A stretch of DNA of 64,000 nucleotides from Occultella aeris. Its GTDB lineage: Bacteria > Actinomycetota > Actinomycetes > Actinomycetales > Beutenbergiaceae. Below the pieces are notes generated by a model that saw nothing but the letters and a program-made list of their open reading frames with translations, had not been told where the DNA came from and made no database searches. Position numbers and translations under genes: made by a program. The stretch covers positions 124,001 to 188,000 of the forward strand of contig NZ_CACRYJ010000017.1 of NCBI RefSeq assembly GCF_902703175.1. The letters run 5' to 3'. Positions 21,038 through 31,000 of the stretch are shown in pieces (position 1 is the stretch's first letter; each line of letters opens with the position of its first letter).

Positions 21038-22638
21038 ACGAGGACGTGGTCAACCTCGTCAACCGGCCGTACGGGGACCTGGTCGGGGACATCCTCACCT
21101 CCGTGGTCGGCGGGGTGGTGAACGAGCCGATCGTGTTCGACCTCAAGATCGGCACGTACCCGCTCGCCGAGCCGGCCGGTGGCATCCGAGGCATCACCGG
21201 CACCTCCGGCGGGGCGCCACGCACGTTCCTGCTAGCGATCGACTTCACGTTCAGCGGGACCGCGACGAACAGCGTCATCTGGCTCGAGGACGGCACCCAC
21301 CCGGACGACGAGTCCACGTTCTACGTCGACTACTTCCGCCTGGACACCCGTTCCCCGCTCTCCGACATCAACGTCGGATCGGTGACCCGCACCCTGACGG
21401 AGGCCATCGGGCGCGAGATCGCCGTGGTCTACCAGCAGATCAACCTCGCCTATCTCTCCGCCTTCGTGGACACCGCGACGGGGACCTCACTGGACTACGT
21501 GGTCGCGATCCTCGGGGTGACCCGCAAGAACGCCGAGTTCGCCGAAGGCCTCGCCACGTTCTTCCGCGCCGCGGGTGTGGACGGCAACATCAACATCCCG
21601 GCCGGCACCCGGCTTGCCACCGCAGACGCGAAGGTGTTCACCACCACCCAGCCGCGCACCCTGCAGACCGGGCAGGTCCGCATCGACGCCCCGATCCGCG
21701 CGGACGTGGCGTTCGCAGGGGACGACGGCCTCGTGGCCGCCGGCGCGATCTCCGAGATGACCCAGCCGATCGCCGGCATCGAGAACGTCAGCAACCTCGA
21801 CCCGACCATCCGGGCCGCCGCGGACGAGACCGACGACGAGCTGCGCACCCGCGCGAAGGCCGCGCTGCGCTCGCTCGGCAAGGCCACCCTGGCCGCGCTC
21901 GACCGGGTGATCCGGGAGGGCCGCGGCACGCCGGTGGAGTTCTTCGACCCGAACTCACCGCTCGGGTCCCGCTCCGAGCCGGGCACGGTGACGGTGGTGG
22001 TCGACGCCGAGCCCGAGCGGCTGCCCGCCCTCACCGACGCCGTGCACGCCACCCGCGCCGCCGGGGTGGCGGCCACCCTGGTGGCCCGGTACGTCTTCAT
22101 CACCCCACGGGTGCGCGCGAGCATCACAGCGGGCCTGTCCGGCCCCGGGCAGGAGCAGGTCCGCGCGGACGTCGTGGCCGCCGCCGCGGCGTACGTGGAC
22201 GGGCTCACCCGGGGCGAGGCGGCCGACGGCGCCAGCCTGCTCACCGCGATCCGCGCCGTCCCGGACGTCCTGGAGGCGACCATCGTGGACGTCGTGGTCG
22301 CCCGCGCGGACCTGGCCGGGCCGGAGGGCGACGCCGGGCTCGTCGACGCCCTGGTGCAGGCGGTCCAGCTGCTGCCGGACGGCTCCGACGACGCGGCCCT
22401 GCGCGCCGCGCTGGCCGCCTCGGTGGCCACGGCCGGGGTGAACGCACCCACCACCGGCCGGATCCCGGACCGGTCCCTGCTCGTCTCCACGGCACCCGAC
22501 CGCGCCGGCGAACCGGCGACGGACGCCGAGATCGAGGCCGGCGCGTTCGCGGTCCGCGCCGAGGTCTCCGGTGAGCAGTGGTGGATCGCGCTCGACATGA
22601 CGCCCGCCGACGTCGCCACGGAGGACGCCGATGCCTAA
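21034..22638 (+). CDS. Baseplate J-like protein
   Basis: 534 residues. The central region shows baseplate gpJ/gp6-type features: VFTTTQPRTLQTGQVRIDAP, IENVSNLDPTIRAAADETDD, ELRTRAKAALRSLGKATLAA, matching the conserved E(T/S)DDELR-R motif. This wedge component contacts gp25 and gpI. It starts with an ATGA overlap to gp25 and overlaps the following gene by 8 bases. Confidence 0.9.
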   Translation: MNEDVVNLVNRPYGDLVGDILTSVVGGVVNEPIVFDLKIGTYPLAEPAGGIRGITGTSGGAPRTFLLAIDFTFSGTATNSVIWLEDGTHPDDESTFYVDYFRLDTRSPLSDINVGSVTRTLTEAIGREIAVVYQQINLAYLSAFVDTATGTSLDYVVAILGVTRKNAEFAEGLATFFRAAGVDGNINIPAGTRLATADAKVFTTTQPRTLQTGQVRIDAPIRADVAFAGDDGLVAAGAISEMTQPIAGIENVSNLDPTIRAAADETDDELRTRAKAALRSLGKATLAALDRVIREGRGTPVEFFDPNSPLGSRSEPGTVTVVVDAEPERLPALTDAVHATRAAGVAATLVARYVFITPRVRASITAGLSGPGQEQVRADVVAAAAAYVDGLTRGEAADGASLLTAIRAVPDVLEATIVDVVVARADLAGPEGDAGLVDALVQAVQLLPDGSDDAALRAALAASVATAGVNAPTTGRIPDRSLLVSTAPDRAGEPATDAEIEAGAFAVRAEVSGEQWWIALDMTPADVATEDADA

Positions 22639-25600
22639 GGCCGATCGCATCCTGGCGAACCTGCCACCCACCTTCGCGGTGCGGGGCGACCCGAGCGCGC
22701 TCCGGGCCTTCACCGACGCCAACGGCGGGGAGCTCCAGTCCGCCGAGAACTCCCTGATCGCGGTGATGCGCGCACACTGGGTGACCTTCGCCGACGCCGG
22801 CGAGACCGCGATCACGGACCTGGGCCTGTTCGCCGCCCTGTACGGGCTGGCGCCGCGCCCGGACGAGAGCGTCGAGGAGTTCCGTGAGCACCTGCTCGCG
22901 TTCGTGCGCACCCACCTCGAGGGGACCGTCACGGTGCAGGGCATCCTGCGGATCACCGCGGAGGCCCTCGGCCTGCACATCGAGGACGCCTCGCTCGACG
23001 CCTGGTGGGACAGGGCACCGGGGGACCGCACCACGGGTGTCACGGACGTGCTCACCACGAGCGCGCCCCGGAGTGCCGACGCCGCCACCGCGGTGCTTGG
23101 CATCGGTGCCGCCCGGGTCGCCGGGCGGGACGCCGCCCCCGGCCGGCTCGTCGGCACCGTCGACCTCGCCGGCGGGATCGACCTCACCGGCGCGCACACG
23201 CTCTGGGTGGCCCTCGACGACGGCGGTGCGATCCCAGCGGACCTGACCACCGGCGTCGCGGACCCGGCGAGCGCGACCGCAGCGGAACTCGCAGCCGCGC
23301 TCGACGCGGAACTCGGCGCCGCCGTCGCGACGGTCGAGGCCGGCCACCTCGTCCTCACCTCCCACACGACCGGGCCGGGTTCCGCCGTCGCGGTCGAGGA
23401 CGGCCCGGAAGACGCCGCCGAACTCGTGCTCGGGCTGGCGCCCCGCCGGTACACCGGCGCCGGCTCACGCCGTGCCACGATCACCGGCCGGGCGGACCTG
23501 TCCGCCCCGGTGGACCTACGCGTGGCCCGGTACCTGCGGATCGTCACCGACGCCGACCACGTCGCCGAGGTGGACTGCGCCGCAGGTGCGGCGGACCCGG
23601 CGGCGGTGGACGTCGCCGAGATCACGGCGGCGATCAACGGCGGCGCCGGCATCCCGGTCGCGACCGATGACGGCGCCTTCCTGACCCTGACCTCCCCCAC
23701 CGTCGGCGCGGCCGGCTCGATCGCTCTGACCGAGCCCGCTGCCCAGTCCGCCACCACCACCCTCTTCGGCTCGGCGCCGCTGCTCGCGGTCGGCACCGAC
23801 GCCACCCCGGCCCGGGTGGTCTCGGGCCGCGCGATCGGCTCCGGCGTGGACCTGCGCGGGCGCTCGCAGCTGCGGCTCGGCCTGGACGCCGACCCCGCCG
23901 TCACCCTGGACGTGGCCGGGCTCGACCCGGCCGCGACAACCCCGAACGAACTGGTCACCGCGATCAACGAGGGCCTCGGCACCGAGTGCGCCTCCCACGA
24001 CGGCGCCCGCCTGAGCCTGGCGTCCTCCTCCGAGGGCCCGACCGCGGTACTGCGCATCGAGGAGGTCGCCGGCGACGCCGCGCTCGACGTGCTCGGCCTG
24101 CGGCCCCGCTCCGGTCGCGGCACGGCGCCGGTCACCGCGAACCTCACCGGCACCGCGGACCTCGCCGGTGGGCTGAGTCTCTCCTCCCGGAACCTGATCC
24201 GGCTTGCCGTGGACGGTGGCGAATCGGTCGAGATCGACCTGCGCGCCGGGGTGGCGGACGTGACCGCCGCCGGCGTCGGCGAGCTCGCGGACGCGGTCAA
24301 CGCCGCCCTCGGAGCCGAGGAGGACCCGGTCGCCGGGGACGACGGCGCCCACCTGATCCTCACTTCGCCGACCACCGGTGCCGCGGGATCGCTCGAGGTG
24401 GAGCCGATCGTCAGCACCGTGCGGCGCCGGTTCGTGACCCGGGCCCGGGTCCTCGACGAGGCCGCGACCACGGTGCTCGGCTTCACCGCCCGCACCGCCC
24501 ACGGGCTGCCCGGCACGTCCGCGCGCCTGGCCACGAGCACCGACCTGTCCGGCGGGATCGACCTGACCGGCGGCTCGTTCCTGCGGGTCGTGGTCGGCGA
24601 CTCCGGCGCCGTCGAGGTGGACTGCGCCGGGCCGCGCCCGCGCGCGACCACCGCGGCGGAGATCGCCCAGCACCTGGCCGACGGCGTCCCCGGGCTGCAG
24701 GTCAGCACCGACGGGCGCGCGGTGGTGCTCCTCGACCCGACGCAGGGCGCGGCGTCCCGGGTGGCGCTCGAACCGCCGCATCCGCTGGACGCCGCCGATC
24801 AGGTCCTCGGGGCCGCCGCCGTCGGGTCCGTCACCGGCACCGGGCCGGCCGGCGTGCACTTCACCGGCACCGTGGACCTCGAGGCCGGGGCGCCGCTGCC
24901 CGCCGACGCGGCGCTGCGGCTCGGGGTCGACGGCGCCGCGCCCGTGGACATCCCGCTCGGCGACGGCACCACCGCGGCTACCCTCGGTCTGGCCCGGATC
25001 TGCGCCCAGATCAACGTCGCCCTCGGCGCCCCGGTCGCCGCCCACGACGGCGCCCACGTGCTGCTCACCTCGCCGACCGTCGGCGGCAACAGCGCGCTGG
25101 TGATCGAGGCGCCCACCGCAGGCACCGACGCCACCCCGGCGGTCCTCGGCATCCCCGCACCGCGGACCTACACCGGTCTGGCCGCGACCGCGGCCCGGGT
25201 GGTCGGCACGGTCGACCTCACCGGTGGCGCGGACCTGGGTGCGCGGCACCTGCTCCGACTGCGGGTCGACGGCGGAGCACCGGTGGACGTCGACCTCACC
25301 GCTGCCTCGGGTGCTCCGGGCGGCGGCTCCGGTCCGGGCGGTGCCGCTCCAGTCGACCTCCCGGCGATCAGCGCCGCGATCCGCGCGGCCACCACGGCCG
25401 ACGCGGCGAGCGTGCCGATCCCCGGCGGCCTCGCGCTCGCCCTGACCTCTCCGACCACGGGACCGACGAGCCGGCTCGAGGTGAGCCGCGCCGAGGTCGG
25501 CGACGCCGCGCCACTGCTGTTCGGCACCACGGGCCGATCGGTGACCGGCACCGACCCCGCTCCCGCCACGATCGAGGGCGAGGTGGACCTGCTCGCACCG

Positions 25601-27004
25601 GTGGATCTGGCCGAACGCTCGGTGCTGCGGCTGCGCCTGGACCACGGCGAACCGGTCGACGCCGACCTGGCCGGGGTGACGCCGTCGGCCACGCTCGGCG
25701 CCGAGATCGTCGCCGCGATCGAGGCGGTGGCCCCCGGCGTGGCCGCGCTCGGCCCCACCGACCGGCTCCTGCTTACGTCCCCGACGACCGGGCCGGGCGG
25801 CGCCGTCGAGGTGGTGCCGACCCGTCACCTGGAGGTGGTCGAGTACCCGCCCACCACGGACACGGTGACCGCGGCCCTCGCGCACGGCGGGGTGCTGGTG
25901 TTCTCCTCGTCCGGCTCGGCGGACGTGCCCGGACGGGTGCGCGTGGACTCCCCCGGCGGCGTCCACGGACCTCGGCTGACCGACCCGGCCGCCGGATGGT
26001 CGGTGCACGTGGACACCACCGTGCCGGCCCGCGGCGAACTCGTCCTGGAATGGGCGCCGGACGGTATCGGCGCACGGGTGCGAGGACCATCCGGGTGGCA
26101 CCCGGTGGACCCCGCCCTGATCCACGTGAGCACCGGCGGCGGGCACGGCACGCTCAGTCCGCTCACCGTGCGCCGGGGCCGGAACCGGTGGAGTTGGACC
26201 GAGTGCGACGCGGCCCGGTTCGACGAGGCGATCTTCGACGAGGACTTCTTCGCCGGTGGCCCCTGCGTGGAGGACGCGGTGTTCGACGTGAGCCGGTTCT
26301 CCCCGACCGCCGTGCCGGCCCGGTTCACGGCGACGGCGGACCGCGCCGCGAGCGCGCACGTGAGGGTGACCTGGGACTCGCACACCGCCGGGGCGTTCGA
26401 GGTGAACCTGCCCGCGGACCTCGACCCCCGGTTCGGGCGCGTCTTCGGCGAGGCACGGTTCGGCGCGGCCGAGCCGGAGCTGATCGCCGGGGTGGTGACC
26501 GAGCCGCTGGGCGACGACGACAACGTCATCACCCGGGTCAACGCCGAGTCCGCCCTGATCGAGTGCTCGCCGGCGCCGACCGTCCCGATCGGCTGGCGCG
26601 CCGTGGCTCTCCCGTTCCGGGAGCCGGTACACCTCAGTCTCGGCTCCCCGACCCAGCCGGCCCGGATGTACGTCGGGGGACCGGGACTTGCGCCCGGGTT
26701 CCTCGAGGTCCGTGCGGCGGATCCGGGCGCGTACGGCAACGACATCAGCGTGTCGATGCGCGTGGTCGGCCCCGAGATCTACGACGTCACCGTGCACCTG
26801 CCCGGTGCCCGCTTCGAGAACGCACGCGCCGTGGTGGCCGGACCCGAGCCACCCACGCTCGCCGAACGTCTGCTCGACCCGACCCCGATCGGGGTCGGTA
26901 CAGCCAAGGCGGCCGGGATCCGCGCCGTCGTCACCAGGGACCGGGCTCGCTTCGGTGGCCCCACAGTGCCGGCAGTGCCGGATCGACCCGCAGAGGAAGG
27001 ATGA
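22631..27004 (+). CDS. gpI-like baseplate protein with eight large internal repeats
   Basis: 1457 residues. Residues 1-125 resemble phage tail protein I wedge domains (LPPTFAVRGDPSALRAF, then VEEFREHLLAFVRTHLEGT). Residues about 150-1067 contain eight related units of 105-125 residues, each with a start like VGTVDLTGGADL, a strand LRLRVDGG, a helix with AEI/AIN, and an end like HVLLTSPTVG. The C-terminal 390 residues are beta-rich with an Asp/Phe cluster (RFDEAIFDEDFF). gpI proteins are normally 200-300 residues, so the repeat array is a large addition, probably an arm or fibre extending from the baseplate. The stop overlaps the next ATG. Confidence 0.85.
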   Translation: MPKADRILANLPPTFAVRGDPSALRAFTDANGGELQSAENSLIAVMRAHWVTFADAGETAITDLGLFAALYGLAPRPDESVEEFREHLLAFVRTHLEGTVTVQGILRITAEALGLHIEDASLDAWWDRAPGDRTTGVTDVLTTSAPRSADAATAVLGIGAARVAGRDAAPGRLVGTVDLAGGIDLTGAHTLWVALDDGGAIPADLTTGVADPASATAAELAAALDAELGAAVATVEAGHLVLTSHTTGPGSAVAVEDGPEDAAELVLGLAPRRYTGAGSRRATITGRADLSAPVDLRVARYLRIVTDADHVAEVDCAAGAADPAAVDVAEITAAINGGAGIPVATDDGAFLTLTSPTVGAAGSIALTEPAAQSATTTLFGSAPLLAVGTDATPARVVSGRAIGSGVDLRGRSQLRLGLDADPAVTLDVAGLDPAATTPNELVTAINEGLGTECASHDGARLSLASSSEGPTAVLRIEEVAGDAALDVLGLRPRSGRGTAPVTANLTGTADLAGGLSLSSRNLIRLAVDGGESVEIDLRAGVADVTAAGVGELADAVNAALGAEEDPVAGDDGAHLILTSPTTGAAGSLEVEPIVSTVRRRFVTRARVLDEAATTVLGFTARTAHGLPGTSARLATSTDLSGGIDLTGGSFLRVVVGDSGAVEVDCAGPRPRATTAAEIAQHLADGVPGLQVSTDGRAVVLLDPTQGAASRVALEPPHPLDAADQVLGAAAVGSVTGTGPAGVHFTGTVDLEAGAPLPADAALRLGVDGAAPVDIPLGDGTTAATLGLARICAQINVALGAPVAAHDGAHVLLTSPTVGGNSALVIEAPTAGTDATPAVLGIPAPRTYTGLAATAARVVGTVDLTGGADLGARHLLRLRVDGGAPVDVDLTAASGAPGGGSGPGGAAPVDLPAISAAIRAATTADAASVPIPGGLALALTSPTTGPTSRLEVSRAEVGDAAPLLFGTTGRSVTGTDPAPATIEGEVDLLAPVDLAERSVLRLRLDHGEPVDADLAGVTPSATLGAEIVAAIEAVAPGVAALGPTDRLLLTSPTTGPGGAVEVVPTRHLEVVEYPPTTDTVTAALAHGGVLVFSSSGSADVPGRVRVDSPGGVHGPRLTDPAAGWSVHVDTTVPARGELVLEWAPDGIGARVRGPSGWHPVDPALIHVSTGGGHGTLSPLTVRRGRNRWSWTECDAARFDEAIFDEDFFAGGPCVEDAVFDVSRFSPTAVPARFTATADRAASAHVRVTWDSHTAGAFEVNLPADLDPRFGRVFGEARFGAAEPELIAGVVTEPLGDDDNVITRVNAESALIECSPAPTVPIGWRAVALPFREPVHLSLGSPTQPARMYVGGPGLAPGFLEVRAADPGAYGNDISVSMRVVGPEIYDVTVHLPGARFENARAVVAGPEPPTLAERLLDPTPIGVGTAKAAGIRAVVTRDRARFGGPTVPAVPDRPAEEG
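23085..25830 (+). repeat. Eight in-frame protein repeats within the gpI-like gene
   Basis: Eight diverged tandem units encode the pattern VLGI-x-GTVDLxGGxDL-x-LRLxVDGG-x-LTSPTTG. LTSPTTG-type endings recur eight times (variants LTSHTTG, LASSSEG, LLDPTQG). The units differ at the DNA level, so the expansion is old or strongly diversified. Confidence 0.8.
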
Positions 27005-27006
27005 TC

Positions 27007-28017
27007 ATGACCGAGACAGCACCCCCGTACGTGACCCAGGAGCCCGGCGATCTCGTCACCGCTGACGCATGGAACACCATGCAGGTGAAGATCCATGAGG
27101 ACATCCGAGCGCAGGCCGCCGCGGCCGCAGAGGCGATCACCCACGTCGCGACGGCCGACGACGCCCACCACGTGGGCGGCCTGGACATCGCCGCCCTGAC
27201 CGAGGAGGTGGCCCGCCGGGTCCTCGACGAGGTCCGTGAACGCACCGGGTACCAGCAGCTGTTCAAGGTGCTCAAGGGCGGGGACATCACCGTCATCGAG
27301 CACGAGCTCGGCACGCCGCCGCTCGTGGACCTCTACCAGCTCGAGTACTTCGAGGTGGCGGCCCGGGAGGACGACGAGACCCGCGCCGCGTTCGCCACGT
27401 TCTACCTGTGCCAGGCGGAGGAGCGCCGGGTCCGGGTCCCGAACAACTCCGGTGGCCGGCGCGCCATCGACATCCAGCCACCCGACGGACCGGACGTCGG
27501 CATCCCGTTCAAGGACATGCTCACCCGGTACCAGGTCTCCTACACGGACACCTCCAACCTGGACGACCTCGAGACCGAGTTCTGGCAGGCGTTCTTCGCG
27601 GCCCCGAACGACCGGTTCAACGACGACCAGTACGCCCGCTCGCCCTGGTTCGAACGCTGCTGCAAGGAGCAGCAGACCGTGAAGCGGCTCAAGGACAACG
27701 GGGACTGGGACGACATCCTGTTCATCAGCCACCCCCGCAAGACGGTCAACTTCGCCGGACTGAACGTGATCGGCAATGACGGCGTCCGGCTCCTCCCACG
27801 GCCCGCGAACGTCGGTGTGCAGCACCTCGACAACAACCGGACCGCCCTCTGGTTCGTGCCCCCGCACCGCGCGGACGACGGGCCCGAGTCCCGTGCGCGC
27901 GCCTACATCAACGACCCGAGCCAGCCGGTGCTGGACCCGGACCAGGACCTGCCCGGCAACGACAACATCGGCCGGTTCGAGAACGAGTTGAAGCTGATGG
28001 TCCTGCTGAAGGTCTGA
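27007..28017 (+). CDS. CIS baseplate-associated or fibre-related protein
   Basis: 336 residues. N-terminus has the pattern PGDLVTADAWNTMQ seen at the start of many tail-associated proteins, then an Ala-rich helix and HHVGGLDIAALTEEVARRV. The middle is acidic and beta/alpha mixed (VYQVSYTD-like strand, FWQAFFAAPNDRFNDDQ). Ends NIGRFENELKLMVLLKV. No enzyme motif is recognised. An ATG at 27001 overlaps the previous stop, but GAGGAAGG at 26993-27000 places the better start at 27007. Confidence 0.7.
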   Translation: MTETAPPYVTQEPGDLVTADAWNTMQVKIHEDIRAQAAAAAEAITHVATADDAHHVGGLDIAALTEEVARRVLDEVRERTGYQQLFKVLKGGDITVIEHELGTPPLVDLYQLEYFEVAAREDDETRAAFATFYLCQAEERRVRVPNNSGGRRAIDIQPPDGPDVGIPFKDMLTRYQVSYTDTSNLDDLETEFWQAFFAAPNDRFNDDQYARSPWFERCCKEQQTVKRLKDNGDWDDILFISHPRKTVNFAGLNVIGNDGVRLLPRPANVGVQHLDNNRTALWFVPPHRADDGPESRARAYINDPSQPVLDPDQDLPGNDNIGRFENELKLMVLLKV

Positions 28018-28047
28018 GTCCCGACCGGCTCACGAGTGGAGGTCACC

Positions 28048-31000
28048 ATGCACGTGCAGGCACGGCACACCGGTGCGCTGCTGCCGTTCGAGCGGGACCG
28101 GCGCCTGGTGCTGCGCCGGCTCCCCGTGGGCGCCGTGCTCGGCCGGGCCACCCTCACCCTGACGCCGGTCAGCGCCGACGCCGATAGCCGGTTCCTGGAG
28201 TCGCTGACGTTCGGCGCCGGGACCGGACCGGGTTCGTGGGGGGCGTCGAAGGTGGTCGGCACCGGCGCCCTCGAGCTGGACCTGCGCGCCCGGCGCCGGC
28301 TCGCGTCGCTGACCGGCAGCGGGCTCGCCGGTGCGCCGCTGCTGGTGGATCTCGGCGGCGGGTTCCTCGGGCTCGATTCCAACGGCGGCTTCACCGACGG
28401 CCCGGCGTTCGAGCTCTCGAACGCGACCGAGCTGCCCGGGGTGAGCGTCACCGGGCTGCGGGTGCCCGCCGGCGGGGTGGACGTGTCCGTGCTGCGGGTC
28501 GCCTCCCCACCGAGCAACCTCACGCTCGCCGTCGCCGGCGGTCCGGTGTTCTGGTCCCACTTCGGGGACCTGACCGCCTCCCTCACCACACCGGACTTCA
28601 GCGAGGTGGTGACGGCCCTGCTGCCGGGCCTGCCGGTGGCGAACGGCGCGCACGTGCTCGAGCTCGTGCTGCACTCGGACTCGATCGCCCGTCTGGACGT
28701 GACCCTCGACGTCGAGTTCACGCTCGCCGTCGCGGCCGCGCAGGTGCGCACCGTGCGCGCGCAGTACGCGTTCGACGGCGTCCCGTCCGACGGCGGAGGT
28801 CGCCTGGTCGTCGCGGTACCGGCGGGCGCCGTGGTCGCCGGCACGACCGGGCAGGTGCTCGGCGCGTTCTCCCCGACCCAGGTGGTGCACGGGCCGGTGA
28901 CCGCGACCGCGGCGGTCGACCTGGTCGCCGTCGAGGCCGGCGGGTCGCTGGCTCAGCCGCTGCGGCCGGCCGCGCCGCTCGTCGCGACGTCCGTGGACCT
29001 GCTGGTGACCTCCGTCTCCGCGCAGGCGAGCCTCGCCGTCGGGCTGTTCGCCGACGACGACGGCAAACCCGGCCGCACGGCCCTGCTCCCGCGGCCCGCG
29101 GAGCTGGTCATCAACCGGGACACGGCGGGCGCACCGACCTGGCTGAACGTACCGCTGCCCGGGGAGCTGGAACTGGCGGCCCGCAGGGTCTGGCTGGTGG
29201 TGCAGGCCACCGCCGGGCGCGCCGCGTGGAGCGCCGCACCGGGGCCCGCCGACGAGAGTGGGCTCCCCGGCCCGGCTCTGCAGCAGACCCGCGACGGCGG
29301 ACTGTCCTGGCGGGCGGTCGACGTTGCCGGTGCGGCCGGTGCTGTCGGTGCGGGAGGTGCTGCGGGTGCCGTCGGCGCGGCCGGGATCGGCGCGGCCGCC
29401 GCCCTGCGGCTGCGGCACACGACCACCGGGTTCCGGATGCCGCTGGAGCTGCGCGCGGGCGGTGGCGGGCAGGAGGTGGCGGTCTCGCTGCAGCGGTTCG
29501 CCCCGTCCGGCGCCGTGGACTTCTCGCTGGACTTCCCGGAGGTCGCCGACGCGCTGAACACCGCCCTGGCGTCCGCCGGCGGCGGTCCGGGCGCCGGAGA
29601 GGAGATCGCGAACGGGGATTTCGGGCAGTGGTACCGGGTGGGGCAGCAGCCGGCCGAGACCGGGCGCCTGCCCGGGGCGCCCGATGTGGCCCAGGACCTG
29701 GCCGTGGTCGCCCCGGACGGCGCGGAGGTGTTCGTGGTCGGCCACCGGTTCGTCGACGACGCGCCGGTCGTCGTCCTGACCGCCTACGAGACGTACTCCC
29801 GCCGTCGGCTGCTGCGCACGGACCTCGTCGCCGGCGAGCCGCTCGCCGTCGCGATCGACCCCGGCGGGCGGCGGCTGCTCGTCTCGATCGACGTGCGTCG
29901 GGGCGTTGGCCTGTCCTCCTCCAGCGTCACGCGCGGCGCACTTGTGGTCGTCGACGTGGCGACCGGGCGGCCCCTCGGTGAGCCGATCGTGGTGCCGGAC
30001 CCGGTGACGCACCTGGCCCCGGCCGCCGACGGCCTCGGCGTCTACCTGGCCGGCGTGACGAGCACCGAGTCCGGGCGGCGCACCGTGGTCCGGCACCTGG
30101 ACTGGGCCCTGCTCGAGGCGGCCGCCACCGGGGGCCCGTTCCCCGCGGACGCCGTCGCCGACGACGTGCCCGGCGTGCCGGTCGCGCTGGCCACCGGCGT
30201 CGACGGCCTCGTCGCCGTGCTCACCCGGACCCCGCCGCCGTCGTCGGGCGCCGACCAGGTCACGCACCTGTTCGTCTACGACGACCGTGCCGCCGTCGGC
30301 GTCGGGGACCGCCGCGAGGCCGCGCCGGACGTCGTCGAGGGCGCCCGCGGCGTCGCGTGCGCGCCGGGCCGGGTGCTGGTGCTGACCGCGGCCCAGGTGC
30401 GCTACCTCGACCCAGGGAACCTCCAGGTCGGCGCACGGGTCGGCGTCGGCGGGCCGAACTCGCCCGCGAGCGCGCTCGCCCTGGACGCCACGGGTGGCCT
30501 CGCCGTCGTGGTGGGCGCCGATGCGGTCACGGTGCTCGACGTCGCCGCCCGGCGCACCAGTGCAGGCCGCTACGACCTGGGCGGCGACGGTGACCCGGGG
30601 GTCGCCGTCAGCCCGCCCGGCACCCATGCCGTGCTCACCCGACCGTTCGCCGACGCCGCCGTGCTGATCACGATCGGCGACCCGGTCCCGGTGGAGTGGG
30701 AGCTGACCGCCGGTCAGGTGCGCCCGATCGCACTGCCGACGGGGCGGCTGATGGCCCTGATCGGGGACCGGCCGGCGTCCTTCGGGCGTGCGCCGACCCC
30801 GGCGCCGGCGCCCGTCCCGGCACCGGGGCCCGGCCTGCGGCGGGCGGCAGTGGCCGGCGCCGCGATCCAGTCGGCGCTCGCGCAGGTTGTCCCGGTCATC
30901 GGCGGCGCCCGATACCGGTTCACGTTCGACGGCGTCGCGCTGGTCGAGGGGGCCAGCGCGCAGGTGCGCTGGATCGGGGACGCCTGCGGCGTCGAGCGGG

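Noticed and set aside
23516-26797. 1093-aa minus-strand frame opposite the gpI-like gene
   Set aside because: Shadow of the repeat array; composition is low complexity and the plus frame has repeated folded units.
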